This document shows, piece after piece, positions 8,487 through 16,700 of a DNA stretch of 64,000 nt. Both the position numbers and the translations under genes were made by a program. The stretch covers positions 1-64,000 of the forward strand of contig JAHBYA010000016.1 of assembly GCA_019636195.1 (NCBI GenBank), read 5' to 3'. Numbering within the stretch: the first letter of the stretch is position 1; every line of letters starts with the position of its first letter. Origin of the DNA: Planctomycetota bacterium. GTDB taxonomy: Bacteria; Planctomycetota; UBA8742; UBA2392. The notes under the pieces were generated by a model. It worked only from the letters and a program-made list of their open reading frames with translations. It ran no database searches and had not been told where the DNA came from.

Positions 8487-10460
8487 ATGGCTGAAGTTGT
8501 TAATGCAGAGCAGGCATACCTCTTTCGCCACGCGCTGCTGCGTGACGCGGCTTACTCGTTGCAGCCGCCCGCTGAGCGCGCGGTGCTGCATCGCCTGGCC
8601 GTCGAGATTCTGCCGCTGCTGCTGGACCCTGACACGCTGGATGCGCACAGCCTGGATGTCGCCGACCACGCCCGCGACGCAATGGCCGCAAGCGACGCAG
8701 CAACACCTGACCTGCAAGCCGCCGAGTTCATGTGGTTGCAACGCGCCGTGCAGTGGTTGCGCCGCAACTACCGCATTGCCGAATTGCTGCCTGCCCTTGA
8801 TCGCGCAATCGCGCACCCCTCATGCCCGGCCGACACGCGCAACGAGTTGCTGCTTGAAGCGGCAAAGCGCAGGTACTCGCAAATGGAGTTGCCCGCCGCC
8901 GAGGCACGCGCACGGGCGGCAATGTCCGGCGGCGACCGCACCGGCATACGGGCACGCACGTTGCTTGTCACAATCCTGGCCGCGGCGGGCCGGCTTGGCG
9001 AGATTGACTTTGACCCGGCACAGCTGCCGGCCGACGCCGCCAGTCACGATCCGATGCTGCACGTCGAGGCGCTGATTGCCTACCAGCGCACGACCCGCGA
9101 GCCCCTTAGCGATGAACTTTCGGCACAAGCCCTGGCCATCGCGCAGCAACACGACCTTACCGAAGTGCTGCCGCATCTGATCACGGAAAAGGCGCGCAAA
9201 CTGCACAGGCAAGGCCGCACCCAACAAGCTCTTGAAATCGCGCACGAGGCCCTGACCATGGCGCAAGCCGGCGGCAACAAACTTGAGCAGGCGTCAGTGC
9301 TCAACAACATCGGCATCATCTGCGCCGAGGGCGGCCGCGCGAGTGAAGCCATGGGGTATTACCGCAACGCGCTTCTGCTGTGCCGCGAGGTCGGCGAGCG
9401 CTCGTTGCAGGCCTCAGTTACATCCAATGCCGCGAACCTGAACATGTACTTCCTCAATGATTTGCCGCAGGCAGAGCGCGACTACCGCGCCGGCCTTGAA
9501 CTGGCGCTTGAGGGCGACAATGTTGAACATCGCGAGGCCGTCTGTCACCGCCTTGGCGCGCTGTGCATGGCCCGAAATCAGCAGCGCCAGGCCGTGCGCT
9601 ACCTTGTGGACGCGCTGCACTGCGCGCGAAAGCTGGACAGGCCAGGCGGCATCGCGTCGGCACAACTCATGCTTTCACTTGCATCAGATGTTTTCTCGCC
9701 GCCCGAGCGAATGGCGCTGATGGTTGATGCAATCGCTTCGGCCCGGATGCTGGGGTTTACGCGGCTGGTTGCCGAAGGCCTGTTTCGCATGACCGAGTTC
9801 TTGAACGAGACAGGTCTGCCGGTCGCAGCACAGCGGTGCAGCGACGCCGCACAGGCCATTGACGACGCCGCACCGTCAGTGAAACCACTGAAATTGTTCG
9901 CGCGCGGCGCAACATGTCGAAGCAGATTGCTGATGGGCGATTTTGCGGGCGCTGCAAACAGCGCCCGCGACTATATCGCTGCGCTCAGTGACAACATGCG
10001 CCACTTGCGTGTCCCGGGTGCTCATGCCGTGCTTGTCGCTGCCATGGCGGCAACAGCGGTCGGCCCATGCGGCACGCGGTCCCCCGACCAAGACGGCCTG
10101 GCAGCGCTGCATCTGGCCGTTCAGGCCATGCACGCGGAGTACCGCGACAAGCCGCCCACACACCATATGGTGATTGCCGCGCTTGAGTTCGCGGACATCA
10201 CGCTCAATATCCTGAAGGGTGCGCCGCCGTACCCGCTGCTGATGGGCCTGCCCGTGCCCGCCCTGCGCCGTACACAATTGCGCGGCATCCTTGACTGCAT
10301 GGCTGTGCGCAACCCGGCAGCCTATGCCGCGCTGCACAACGAAAACCCTGAGCTTGCGGCCCACGTCGCCGAGCTGGCTGCACCTGAATGGCTGCCCTGG
10401 GACACATCGCTGGCGTCCGTGCCCGGCATCGACCGCGTGCTGCCTTCACCAATGCAATAG
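8487..10460 (+). CDS. TPR-repeat protein, family member 3
   Basis: 657 residues from the ATG at 8487. The N-terminus again reads NAEQAYLFRHALLRDAAYSL, sharing the exact NAEQAYLFRHALLRDAAY string with the upstream neighbour and so supporting a recent tandem duplication. The following PAERAVLHRLAVEILPLLL helix is the conserved Leu-His segment. It then has divergent helical repeats with clear TPR copies at roughly residues 220-380 and a C-terminal 200-residue helical region unlike the other members. Function is unknown; it is likely a protein-interaction scaffold. Confidence 0.85.
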   Translation: MAEVVNAEQAYLFRHALLRDAAYSLQPPAERAVLHRLAVEILPLLLDPDTLDAHSLDVADHARDAMAASDAATPDLQAAEFMWLQRAVQWLRRNYRIAELLPALDRAIAHPSCPADTRNELLLEAAKRRYSQMELPAAEARARAAMSGGDRTGIRARTLLVTILAAAGRLGEIDFDPAQLPADAASHDPMLHVEALIAYQRTTREPLSDELSAQALAIAQQHDLTEVLPHLITEKARKLHRQGRTQQALEIAHEALTMAQAGGNKLEQASVLNNIGIICAEGGRASEAMGYYRNALLLCREVGERSLQASVTSNAANLNMYFLNDLPQAERDYRAGLELALEGDNVEHREAVCHRLGALCMARNQQRQAVRYLVDALHCARKLDRPGGIASAQLMLSLASDVFSPPERMALMVDAIASARMLGFTRLVAEGLFRMTEFLNETGLPVAAQRCSDAAQAIDDAAPSVKPLKLFARGATCRSRLLMGDFAGAANSARDYIAALSDNMRHLRVPGAHAVLVAAMAATAVGPCGTRSPDQDGLAALHLAVQAMHAEYRDKPPTHHMVIAALEFADITLNILKGAPPYPLLMGLPVPALRRTQLRGILDCMAVRNPAAYAALHNENPELAAHVAELAAPEWLPWDTSLASVPGIDRVLPSPMQ

Positions 10461-10489
10461 GCAGCGCGGCCCGCCAGCCCATCGGGGCT

Positions 10490-10586
10490 AGTGGCACTCG
10501 CGTCCCGCGAATGAGTTTTGCGGGCCTCCGGCCCGCGGCGACGGCCGGAGGCCGTCGGGACTCATGCGCTGGAAGCGCGTGCCACT
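10490..10586. repeat. 97-nt palindromic intergenic element
   Basis: Outer arms AGTGGCAC (10490-10497) and GTGCCACT (10579-10586) are perfectly complementary. A second pair, ATGAGT (10511-10516) with ACTCAT (10560-10565), lies inside, and two GC-rich hairpins built from gcgggcctccggcccgc and cggccggaggccg fill the centre. It lies between the convergent TPR and sodB genes. It looks like a REP/MITE-type element and may also terminate transcription. Confidence 0.6.
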
Positions 10587-10610
10587 CTTCTGTTCGGCTT
10601 ATAAAGCCCC

Positions 10611-11189
10611 TTAGCCGAGGTTCTTGTTGGCGAAGTCCCAGTTGACCAGCTTGTCGAGAAAGACTTCCAGAAACTTGGCGCGCGCGTTGCGGTAATCAAT
10701 GTAATAGGCGTGCTCCCACACGTCGCAGGTGATGATCGGCTTGGCGCCGTGCTTGATGGGGCAGTCGGCATTGCCGGTCTTGGCGATTTCAAGCTTGCCG
10801 CCCTTGCTGACAAGCCACGCCCAGCCGCTGCCGAACTGGGTCATGCCCGCTTCAACAAACTTTTTCTTGAAGTCGTCGTAGCTGCCGAAGTCGCGCTTGA
10901 TGGCATCGGCGATTTTGCCCGTGGGCGCCCCGCCGCCGTTCGGCTTCATGCAGTTCCAGTAGAAGGTGTGGTTCCAGACCTGCGCGGCCTGGTTGAACAA
11001 CCCGCCTTCGGTGGTCTTGATCAGGTCTTCGAGTGACTTGTTCGCCTCAGGCTTGCCGGCGGTAAGCTCGTTCAGCTTGTCGAGATAGGCATTGTGGTGC
11101 TTGCCGTAGTGGTAGTCGAAGTGCTCGGCGGAAAGGTGCGGGGCAAGCGCGTCCTTGGCGTACGGCAGTGGCGGCTGTTCAAAGGGCAT
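10611..11189 (-). CDS. sodB: Superoxide dismutase, Fe/Mn family
   Basis: 192 residues, the normal length. It dismutates superoxide to oxygen and peroxide in the cytoplasm. Metal ligands are visible: His27 in HYGKHHNAYL, His in AAQVWNHTFYWNCMKP (about residue 74), and Asp and His in CDVWEHAYYIDYRN near residues 157-161. The AAQVWNHTFYWN segment is characteristic of the iron-type (SodB) branch, though the metal used cannot be settled by sequence. Start ATG at 11189 follows a ggag site. It is transcribed divergently from the selenoprotein cluster; an AT-rich stretch of about 190 bases (11190-11378) separates them and must hold both promoters. Confidence 0.96.
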   Translation of the reverse strand: MPFEQPPLPYAKDALAPHLSAEHFDYHYGKHHNAYLDKLNELTAGKPEANKSLEDLIKTTEGGLFNQAAQVWNHTFYWNCMKPNGGGAPTGKIADAIKRDFGSYDDFKKKFVEAGMTQFGSGWAWLVSKGGKLEIAKTGNADCPIKHGAKPIITCDVWEHAYYIDYRNARAKFLEVFLDKLVNWDFANKNLG

Positions 11190-11378
11190 GGAGTCTCCAG
11201 AATAGGGTCTTTAGGCAGGGGCGTTGTTTATAAAGGATAGCCTTTAGAAATCAACGGTTATCGATTTCAGAAAAAGAAAGTTCATATGTAAGGAGTTCGC
11301 CTTTCCGGTCACCTAATTACGTAGTAAACTCCTTAGACGGGTGCAATTGGTGCATAACTGGGAAATGGAGCAGCCAAC

Positions 11379-12245
11379 ATGAACAAGTTTCTGCGTTTGG
11401 CGGTTCTGAGCGTAGCCATCGGCTCGTTGGCCGGGGTGATCGCACAGCCGCTTGCATCACAGTGATGAAGCGGTGGCGCTCGCGCCGGTCGTGTGGACCG
11501 TCCCGCGAACGCCGGAGCTCGTGGAGCTCCAACCGCTGACCCCGCCAAGGTTCCGAGCTGGAACAAGCCTGATGCGGCGTCGCTTGAGTCGGCCGCTCGG
11601 GAACAACGCCCGATTGTCCTGTACTTCCCGGCTGAGAAGGACAGCGACTTTGACATTTACGGCGACGACTGGGCGCAGCTGAGCAAAGAAGACGCCCTGT
11701 TCATCAAGGTCCCATACACCGCCGACCGCGAGAAGTCGCCTTGGTCGGAAAACTCGGTCATCCCGACCAACAAGCTGCTCTCGCCCAACCCATCGCTTGA
11801 GTACGGCATCGCCGTTGGTAAGGCCGATCTGCTGGTGTGCGACTGGTTCGGCAACAAGTACTTCGCGCCCGGCGCCAAGGTCAAGGCCGACGCGCTGAAG
11901 GCTTTGATCGGCAAGGTCAAGGACGAAGCCGACAAGGCTGACAAGAAGCTGGCCAAGACACTGGAGAAGGCTCAGCAGCAGATTGAAAAGAAGGACGACA
12001 AGGGCGCGGTCAAGTCGCTGCTCAGCAATTTCAAGACCGGCTACTACGGCCTGCCCTCACAGGAAGCATCGGTGAAGCTGTATCGTGAGATCATGGATGC
12101 CGGCCGTGAACGCATCAAGGAAATGCACGAGAAGGGTGACACGGAAGGCCTCAAGGGCATTGCCAAAGACTACAAGGGCACTGACCTTGAAAAGGAAGCC
12201 AACGAAGCACTCAAGAACCCCAACACCCAGGGCCGCAAGGGATAG
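11379..12245 (+). CDS. Exported selenoprotein paralogue 1 (Sec29-Sec30)
   Basis: 288 residues when the tandem TGA codons at 11463-11465 and 11466-11468 are read as Sec29 and Sec30. The ATG at 11379 encodes a signal peptide ending AQPLASQ, after which come U-U and a short Gly/Ala linker to RVDRP. The rest (from about residue 55) aligns with paralogue 2: a thioredoxin-like core with EQRPIVLYFPAEKD and PYTADREKSPWSE, then a Lys/Glu-rich helical tail. The core lacks a CxxC, so the only redox residues are at the N-terminus. Read-through is favoured over two short genes because the frame is kept, the downstream piece has no ribosome-binding site, and the homologues share the same site. A hairpin at 11486-11500 sits 22 nt after the second TGA. 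Standard annotation would start this gene at 11493. Confidence 0.85.
11486..11500 (+). promoter_or_regulatory. Putative SECIS hairpin for Sec30
   Basis: A perfect 5-bp stem CGGTC/GACCG closes a GTGTG loop (11491-11495). The loop begins 22 nt after the second TGA and has G in its first position, matching the loop rule for bacterial SECIS elements bound by SelB. The same stem region follows the second TGA of paralogue 4 at the same distance. Confidence 0.65.
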
Positions 12246-12276
12246 AACCCGCGCCTGTGCTGGGTCAGAAAAATCG

Positions 12277-12302
12277 CCGGGACGACCTCAGGGTCGTCCC
12301 GG
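12277..12302 (+). terminator. Rho-independent terminator
   Basis: An 11-bp perfect stem CCGGGACGACC/GGTCGTCCCGG with a TCAG loop is followed by ACTCTTTT. It ends transcription of paralogue 1. The region from here to 12588 (about 285 bases) has no credible gene and holds the promoter and leader of paralogue 2. Confidence 0.85.
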
Positions 12303-12588
12303 ACTCTTTTGCCCCTGCCTCCAGATTCCCTGTAAAGCAGCGCAAAGCCATGCCACTTACTCTTGCAGTCCCTAACTCAGGTTGAACATGGCCCTGTCAG
12401 CGCAAGACCATTTCCGCTGAGCCGCCCTCGCAAGGAGTGGCGGTGCCGCTTCCCTGAGGGTTTGACCCAGCACATCAATCTCCTCTTCGCGGGAAATACG
12501 GTATCGCCCCTCCTTACGGGTGCGGTGTCGCACTTTGACCGAAGTGATTCAAACCTGGTGCGGTTTGTATCCAAGCGAAGGAGAGGAC

Positions 12589-13530
12589 ATGAGAAAGTTT
12601 GCTTCATTGTGGCTCTGGGCTGTTGTCGCCATTCTGGGCGCAGCCGCGGGGCCGATTGCTGCCCAGTGCAGCGGGTGCGGTTGCGGCGGAGGTTCGTCAT
12701 CCGGCGCCGGTAGCGGCGGCGGCGGCAGTTGCCCAACCGGCGGTTGCGGCGGCGGCGGCAAGTCCGTGAGCAAGGTGGATCGTCCCAATGGCGCCACCTC
12801 CAACGGCTCGGGCCAGCGTCGTGCCGCAGGACCCGCAGTTTCGCCGGAAGAACTGCCGGCATGGAACAAGGCTTCAACCGAAGCCCTTGAAAGCGCTGCC
12901 CGCGAAAAGCGCCCGATCGTTGTCCTGTTCCCCGACGAAAACGACAACGATGGCGCGTTTGCCGGCAAAGAACTGGCTGAACTGAGCAAGACCTCGGCCC
13001 TGTTCGTGCGCATGCCTTACACGGCTGACCGTGAAAAGTCACCGTGGGCTGAAGAGTCGGCAGTGCCGACCAGCAAGCTGCTCAGTGACAACCCGGCCCG
13101 CGATTTCAACGTGCCGGTCGGCAAGGCCACCGTGTTGGTGCTTGACTGGCACGGCAACGAACACAACCGCCTGACGACCAGCGTCAAGGCCAACGAGCTG
13201 CAGAAGCACGTTGAAAAGGTTGCTGACAAGGTCAAGGACATCAACGACAAGCTTGAAAAGACCCTGGCCAAGGCCAAGGACGCCCACGAAAAGGCCAACC
13301 GCAAGGAAGCGCTCAAGCAGATCATGAGCAACTTCAAGGGTGGCATTGTCGGCGTGCCGGCCCAGGAAGAGACCATCCGCCTGTACCGCGCCATCATGGA
13401 CGAAGTCCGCGCCGAGATGGCCAAGCTGGTGGAAAGCAAGGACACTGCGGGCCTCAAGACCCTGCAGAAGGACATGCGCAAGACGGATGTTGAGAAGGAA
13501 ATCAACGAAGCCGTGAAGAACCTCGGGTAG
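12589..13530 (+). CDS. Exported Cys paralogue 2 of the selenoprotein family
   Basis: 313 residues from the ATG at 12589, with a strong aaggagagg site. The signal peptide ends AAQ; the mature end is CSGCGCGGG, followed by a Gly/Ser linker with SCPTGGCGGGGK and then KVDRP. No TGA interrupts it, so it serves as the reference reading for the other paralogues. The Cys in GGCGGGGK lies one residue from the position of Sec63 in paralogue 4. The core (residues about 95-190) has REKRPIVVLFPDEND, KELAELSKTSALFVRMPYT and LVLDWHGNEHNRL, a thioredoxin-like pattern without CxxC. The C-terminal helical domain has KGGIVGVPAQEETIRLYR. Located outside the cytoplasm by its signal peptide. Confidence 0.88.
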   Translation: MRKFASLWLWAVVAILGAAAGPIAAQCSGCGCGGGSSSGAGSGGGGSCPTGGCGGGGKSVSKVDRPNGATSNGSGQRRAAGPAVSPEELPAWNKASTEALESAAREKRPIVVLFPDENDNDGAFAGKELAELSKTSALFVRMPYTADREKSPWAEESAVPTSKLLSDNPARDFNVPVGKATVLVLDWHGNEHNRLTTSVKANELQKHVEKVADKVKDINDKLEKTLAKAKDAHEKANRKEALKQIMSNFKGGIVGVPAQEETIRLYRAIMDEVRAEMAKLVESKDTAGLKTLQKDMRKTDVEKEINEAVKNLG

Positions 13531-13550
13531 CCGGGCGGGCTATCTTGGGA

Positions 13551-13576
13551 AAAGGGCCGGGGAAACCCGGCCCTTT
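13551..13576 (+). terminator. Rho-independent terminator
   Basis: AAAGGGCCGGG and CCCGGCCCTTT form a perfect 11-bp stem around GAAA, ending in TTT. It follows paralogue 2 by 20 bases, so each paralogue is its own transcription unit. Confidence 0.88.
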
Positions 13577-13704
13577 GTCATGGTATTGTCATAGACGGTT
13601 TGATGCAGAACGATTCGCCAATTGTTTCGTTTGCACTGTAACTCTCTGCTATCATTTGCCACTAACACTGTGGTGCTGGGATTCCCGAAACCGGAGGAGA
13701 TTCG

Positions 13705-14634
13705 ATGAATCGTTCCCGTATTCTGCTGGCTGCGGCTGTCGGCGCGTTCGCGCTTGCCGGCATATTTGCGCAGCCGCTTGCTTCGCAGTGATGAGGTGGT
13801 GGTGGAGGGGGCGGTGCCTCCTCAAGCGGTGGTTCGGCATCTGGTGGCGGCGGTGGCGCTGTTGCCGGCGGCGGCAAGTCGGTTGGTCGTGTTGACCGAC
13901 CGGGTGGCGGCGGCGGTGGCACAGTTCGCCCGGCTGGCCCCACGGTGAAGCCGGAAGAACTTCCAAGCTGGCAGCGTCCATCAACGGAAGCGCTGGAAAG
14001 CGCAGCCCGCGAGGGTCGCCCACTGGTGATCTGGTTCCCGGCGGAAAACGAGGCCGATGCTTCGTTCTCCGGCAAGGAAATCGCTGATCTCAGCAAGACG
14101 TCGGCGCTGTTCCTGAAGGTTCCATACACAGCCGACCGTGAAAAGTCGCCTTGGGCAACGGAAAGCGCGGTGCCGACCAGCAAGCTCCTGAGCGACAACC
14201 CCGCTCGCGAGTACGGCATCAAGGTCGGCCAGAGCACGATTCTGGTTACGGACAGCTGGGGCAACGAGCACAACCGCATGACCACAGCCCCGAACCACAA
14301 GTCGTTGCAGTCGATGGTGGAGAAGGTCAAGGACAAGACCGAGAAGGACAACACCAAGCTGCAGAAGAACTACGACAAGGCAAAGGCTGCCCACGAAAAG
14401 GGCGACCGTAAGGGTGCCCTGTCGGCAATCACCAGTAACTTCAAGACTGGCTTGGTTGGCCTGTCGGCCCAAGAAGAGACGATTCGCCTGTACCACACGA
14501 TCATGGACGAAGTGCGTGTGCAGGTGAAGGAACTGGCCGAGAAGAAGGACGTTGAAGGCCTCAAGAACCTTGCCAAGGAAATGCGCAAGACGGACGTTGA
14601 GAAGGAAATCAACGAAGCCATCAAAGAAGGCTAG
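13705..14634 (+). CDS. Exported selenoprotein paralogue 3 (Sec29-Sec30)
   Basis: 309 residues if TGA at 13789-13791 and 13792-13794 are Sec29 and Sec30. The ATG at 13705 follows ggaggag. The signal peptide ends AQPLASQ exactly as in paralogue 1, then U-U, a long Gly/Ser run, and KSVGRVDRP. The homologous core begins at about residue 78: AAREGRPLVIWFPAENEA, KEIADLSKTSALFLKVPYTA and LVTDSWGNEHNRM, then a helical domain with KTGLVGLSAQEETIRLYH. The stretch from 13945 alone would be called as a truncated 229-residue protein. A GGU-loop hairpin at 13805-13823 follows the second TGA at 18 nt. Ala54 occupies the place of Sec63 in paralogue 4 but its hairpin survives (13880-13902). Confidence 0.86.
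13805..13823 (+). promoter_or_regulatory. Putative SECIS hairpin for Sec29/Sec30
   Basis: GAGGGGGC (13805-13812) pairs with GCCTCCTC (13816-13823), eight pairs with one G-U, around a GGT loop. The loop starts 18 nt after the second TGA and 21 nt after the first. The GGT loop and lower arm are shared with the equivalent element in paralogue 4. Confidence 0.7.
13880..13902 (+). promoter_or_regulatory. Relic SECIS-like hairpin without a TGA
   Basis: CGGTTGGTC (13880-13888) pairs with GACCGACCG (13894-13902), nine pairs with one G-U, around a GTGTT loop. Exactly 22 nt upstream of the loop is GCC (Ala54) where paralogue 4 has TGA at the same spacing. It overlaps the conserved SVGRVDRP codons, so some pairing could be coding constraint. 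Confidence 0.5.
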
Positions 14635-14652
14635 ACCAGATGGATTCAGGAC

Positions 14653-14680
14653 AAAGTGGCGCGGGAAACCGCGCCACTTT
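14653..14680 (+). terminator. Rho-independent terminator
   Basis: AAAGTGGCGCGG pairs with CCGCGCCACTTT around GAAA (12 bp), followed by TCATTT. It lies 18 bases after paralogue 3. Confidence 0.88.
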
Positions 14681-14880
14681 TCATTTGCTTGCATAACCAT
14701 CATTGTAGGCATGATTTACGCAAACTGGCTTCGACCGGGATCACTCGCTCAAAAAGCATGGATTGACTGAACACTGAGTGGTCGGATTCGTTCCTAAACC
14801 TGTAACCACAAGCAGTGGAAGTACACTCATTGGGTAAGCGGTGCTTCGGGAATTCTGGCTGGGAACCTGGAGGAACGGAA

Positions 14881-15837
14881 ATGAAGCGTTACAGCACACT
14901 GGCTCTCGCGGCCATCGGGGCTTTCTCCCTGATGGGATTGTTCGCGCAGCCACTTTCTGCGGGCTGATGCCCGAGCGGCGGAGGCGGTGCCTCCGGACCT
15001 ACGGTGAGCGGCGGCGGATCAAGCGGCCCCGGCACAGGCGCCTCATCCAGCAAGACAGGCGGCGGCTGAGGTGGCGGCAAAACGGTCGGTCGGGTCGATC
15101 GGCCAACAACAGGGGGCGGAACCATTCGTCGCAGTGGCGGCCCCACAGTAAACCCTGAAGACATTCCATCCTGGCAGCGCCCGTCCGTTGAGGCGCTGGA
15201 GAGTGCCGGCCGTGAGGGTCGGCCGCTGGTTGTCTGGTTCCCTGCTGAAGATGATTCGGACGCCGCGTTCTCGGGCAAGGAAATCGCCGAGATCAGCAAG
15301 GCATCGGCACTGTTCATCAAGATGCCCTACACTGCGGATCGCGAAAAGTCGCCGTGGGCAGTCGATTCGGCTGTGCCCGCGAGCAAGCTTCTGAGTGACA
15401 ATCCGGCGCGCGACTATGGGGTCCGGGTTGGGCAGAGCACCATCCTTGTCACCGACAGTTGGGGCAACGAGCACAATCGCATGACCAGCGCCCCGAACCA
15501 CAAGTCATTGCAGGCGATGGTGGACAAGGTCAAGGACAAGACCGAGAAGGACAACACCAAGCTGCAAAAGACCTACGACAAAGCCAAGGCCGCGCACGAA
15601 AGTGGCGACCGCAAGTTGGCGCTGTCGGAGATCACGAAGAACTTCAAGACCGGCCTGGTTGGCCTTGCGGCGCAGGAAGAGACGATTCGCCTTTACCACA
15701 CCATCATGGATGAAGCTCGCGCCCAGGTGAAGGAACTGGCTGACAAGAAGGACGTGGAAGGTCTCAAGAGCATGCTCAAGGACCTGCGCAAGACCGACGT
15801 TGAGAAAGAAATCAACGAAGCCATCAAGAACAGCTAG
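14881..15837 (+). CDS. Exported selenoprotein paralogue 4 (Sec29, Sec63)
   Basis: 318 residues if TGA at 14965-14967 is Sec29 and TGA at 15067-15069 is Sec63. The ATG at 14881 follows ggaggaacgg. The signal peptide ends AQPLSAG; the mature end is U-C-P followed by Gly/Ser linker, then GGG-U-GGGK and TVGRVDRP. The core matches paralogue 3 closely: GREGRPLVVWFPAEDDS, MPYTADREKSPWAVD and LVTDSWGNEHNRM, then KTGLVGLAAQEETIRLYH. Two TGA codons in one frame, each with its own hairpin at 18 and 22 nt, and Cys in the paralogue at or beside both sites, make double sequencing error unlikely. Standard calling would start at 15322 and lose over 140 residues. Confidence 0.88.
14979..14995 (+). promoter_or_regulatory. 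Putative SECIS hairpin for Sec29
   Basis: CGGAGGC and GCCTCCG form a perfect 7-bp stem around a GGT loop (14986-14988). The loop begins 18 nt after the TGA, within the window known for bacterial SECIS elements, and G occupies the first two loop positions. Confidence 0.75.
15084..15104 (+). promoter_or_regulatory. Putative SECIS hairpin for Sec63
   Basis: GGTCGGTC (15084-15091) pairs with GATCGGCC (15097-15104), eight pairs with two G-U, around GGGTC. The loop starts 22 nt after the second TGA and begins with G. Confidence 0.7.
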
Positions 15838-15859
15838 GCGTATCACGCACTGACTCAAC

Positions 15860-15881
15860 GGGGCGCGGGAAACCGCGCCCC
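15860..15881 (+). terminator. Rho-independent terminator
   Basis: GGGGCGCGG pairs with CCGCGCCCC around GAAA, 9 bp, 22 bases after paralogue 4. The T-run is weak (GCTTGCGTTT). Confidence 0.7.
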
Positions 15882-15923
15882 GCTTGCGTTTCCGGCGTAA
15901 TCTGTGGCCCGGCAACTCTACCT

Positions 15924-16700
15924 ATGAACATGCGAGTCGCACTTCTGCTTACAGTCCTTGCCGGCGCCCTGATGGCGCAGGACATGCCTTTTCCTGTGCC
16001 GCCCGCGCCGCGCAAGGCGCGTGTCGCACAGCCGGCTGTCCAGGCTGCGCCCCATTGGGTGGAAGCTTCGGCGCTGACCATGGCAATTGCGCGCGAGACG
16101 GGCCTGCCGCTGGTGTTGTGTTTTCCAGCCGACGCGGACAGCGACCTCGCCAGCGACGAGCTGCGGCAGCTCAGCACCACAAGGGCCCTGTTCATCCGGT
16201 TGCAGCGCAATGAGGCTGAACAAGCCGCGTCGATTGTGCCGGGCTGCAAAGTGATGTCCGCCAACCCCGCGGCGTCGTACCGCGTGAGCGGGCCCCGCGA
16301 CGTTGCGCTGGTGTGCGACTGCCACGGCAATGAGCACTTTCGGGTAACCGGCACCCCGATCGCCGCGCGCACGATTGCGCAAATGCTGGACAAGCTGCCC
16401 CAGCAGCTCGGCAGGCAGCAGGCCAGACTGGCGAAGCACCTTGCGAAGTTCCATGAATCCGAGTCGCGCCGTGACCGCGTGGTGGCCCTGCTGCGGGCCT
16501 TCAAGGAAGATGCTTGGGGCCTGGCTGAGTGCGACCAGCTCGCGGCCGGGTATCACAGCCTGCTGGAGGAAGGCCGCCAAGAGCTCAGGCGGGCGGTTGG
16601 CGACCGCGACGCAGCGGCATTGAAGCAGTTGCTGGCCGACTTCAAGGGCACGGAATTGCAGGACGCGATTGAGGCTGCCCTCAAACAGCAGGGCGGCTAG
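15924..16700 (+). CDS. Exported paralogue 5, divergent, no Sec
   Basis: 258 residues from the ATG at 15924. A short signal peptide ends LMAQ, followed by a Pro/Ala linker instead of the Gly-Sec/Cys region. The core still aligns with paralogues 1-4: ARETGLPLVLCFPADADSD, STTRALFIRLQ and LVCDCHGNEHFRV, where the GNEH motif and the adjacent Asp are shared. Unlike its siblings it has Cys in the core (CF, GCK and CDC). The C-terminal helical tail is shorter. No TGA or SECIS-like hairpin is needed. It overlaps the convergent GtrA gene by 20 bases. Confidence 0.8.
   Translation: MNMRVALLLTVLAGALMAQDMPFPVPPAPRKARVAQPAVQAAPHWVEASALTMAIARETGLPLVLCFPADADSDLASDELRQLSTTRALFIRLQRNEAEQAASIVPGCKVMSANPAASYRVSGPRDVALVCDCHGNEHFRVTGTPIAARTIAQMLDKLPQQLGRQQARLAKHLAKFHESESRRDRVVALLRAFKEDAWGLAECDQLAAGYHSLLEEGRQELRRAVGDRDAAALKQLLADFKGTELQDAIEAALKQQGG

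Noticed and set aside
11463..15069. TGA codons as ordinary stops ending short peptides of 28 residues
   Set aside because: The three peptides are signal sequences followed in frame by a homologous core. The same codon number is used each time, the downstream parts lack ribosome-binding sites, and selA, selC and hairpins are present.
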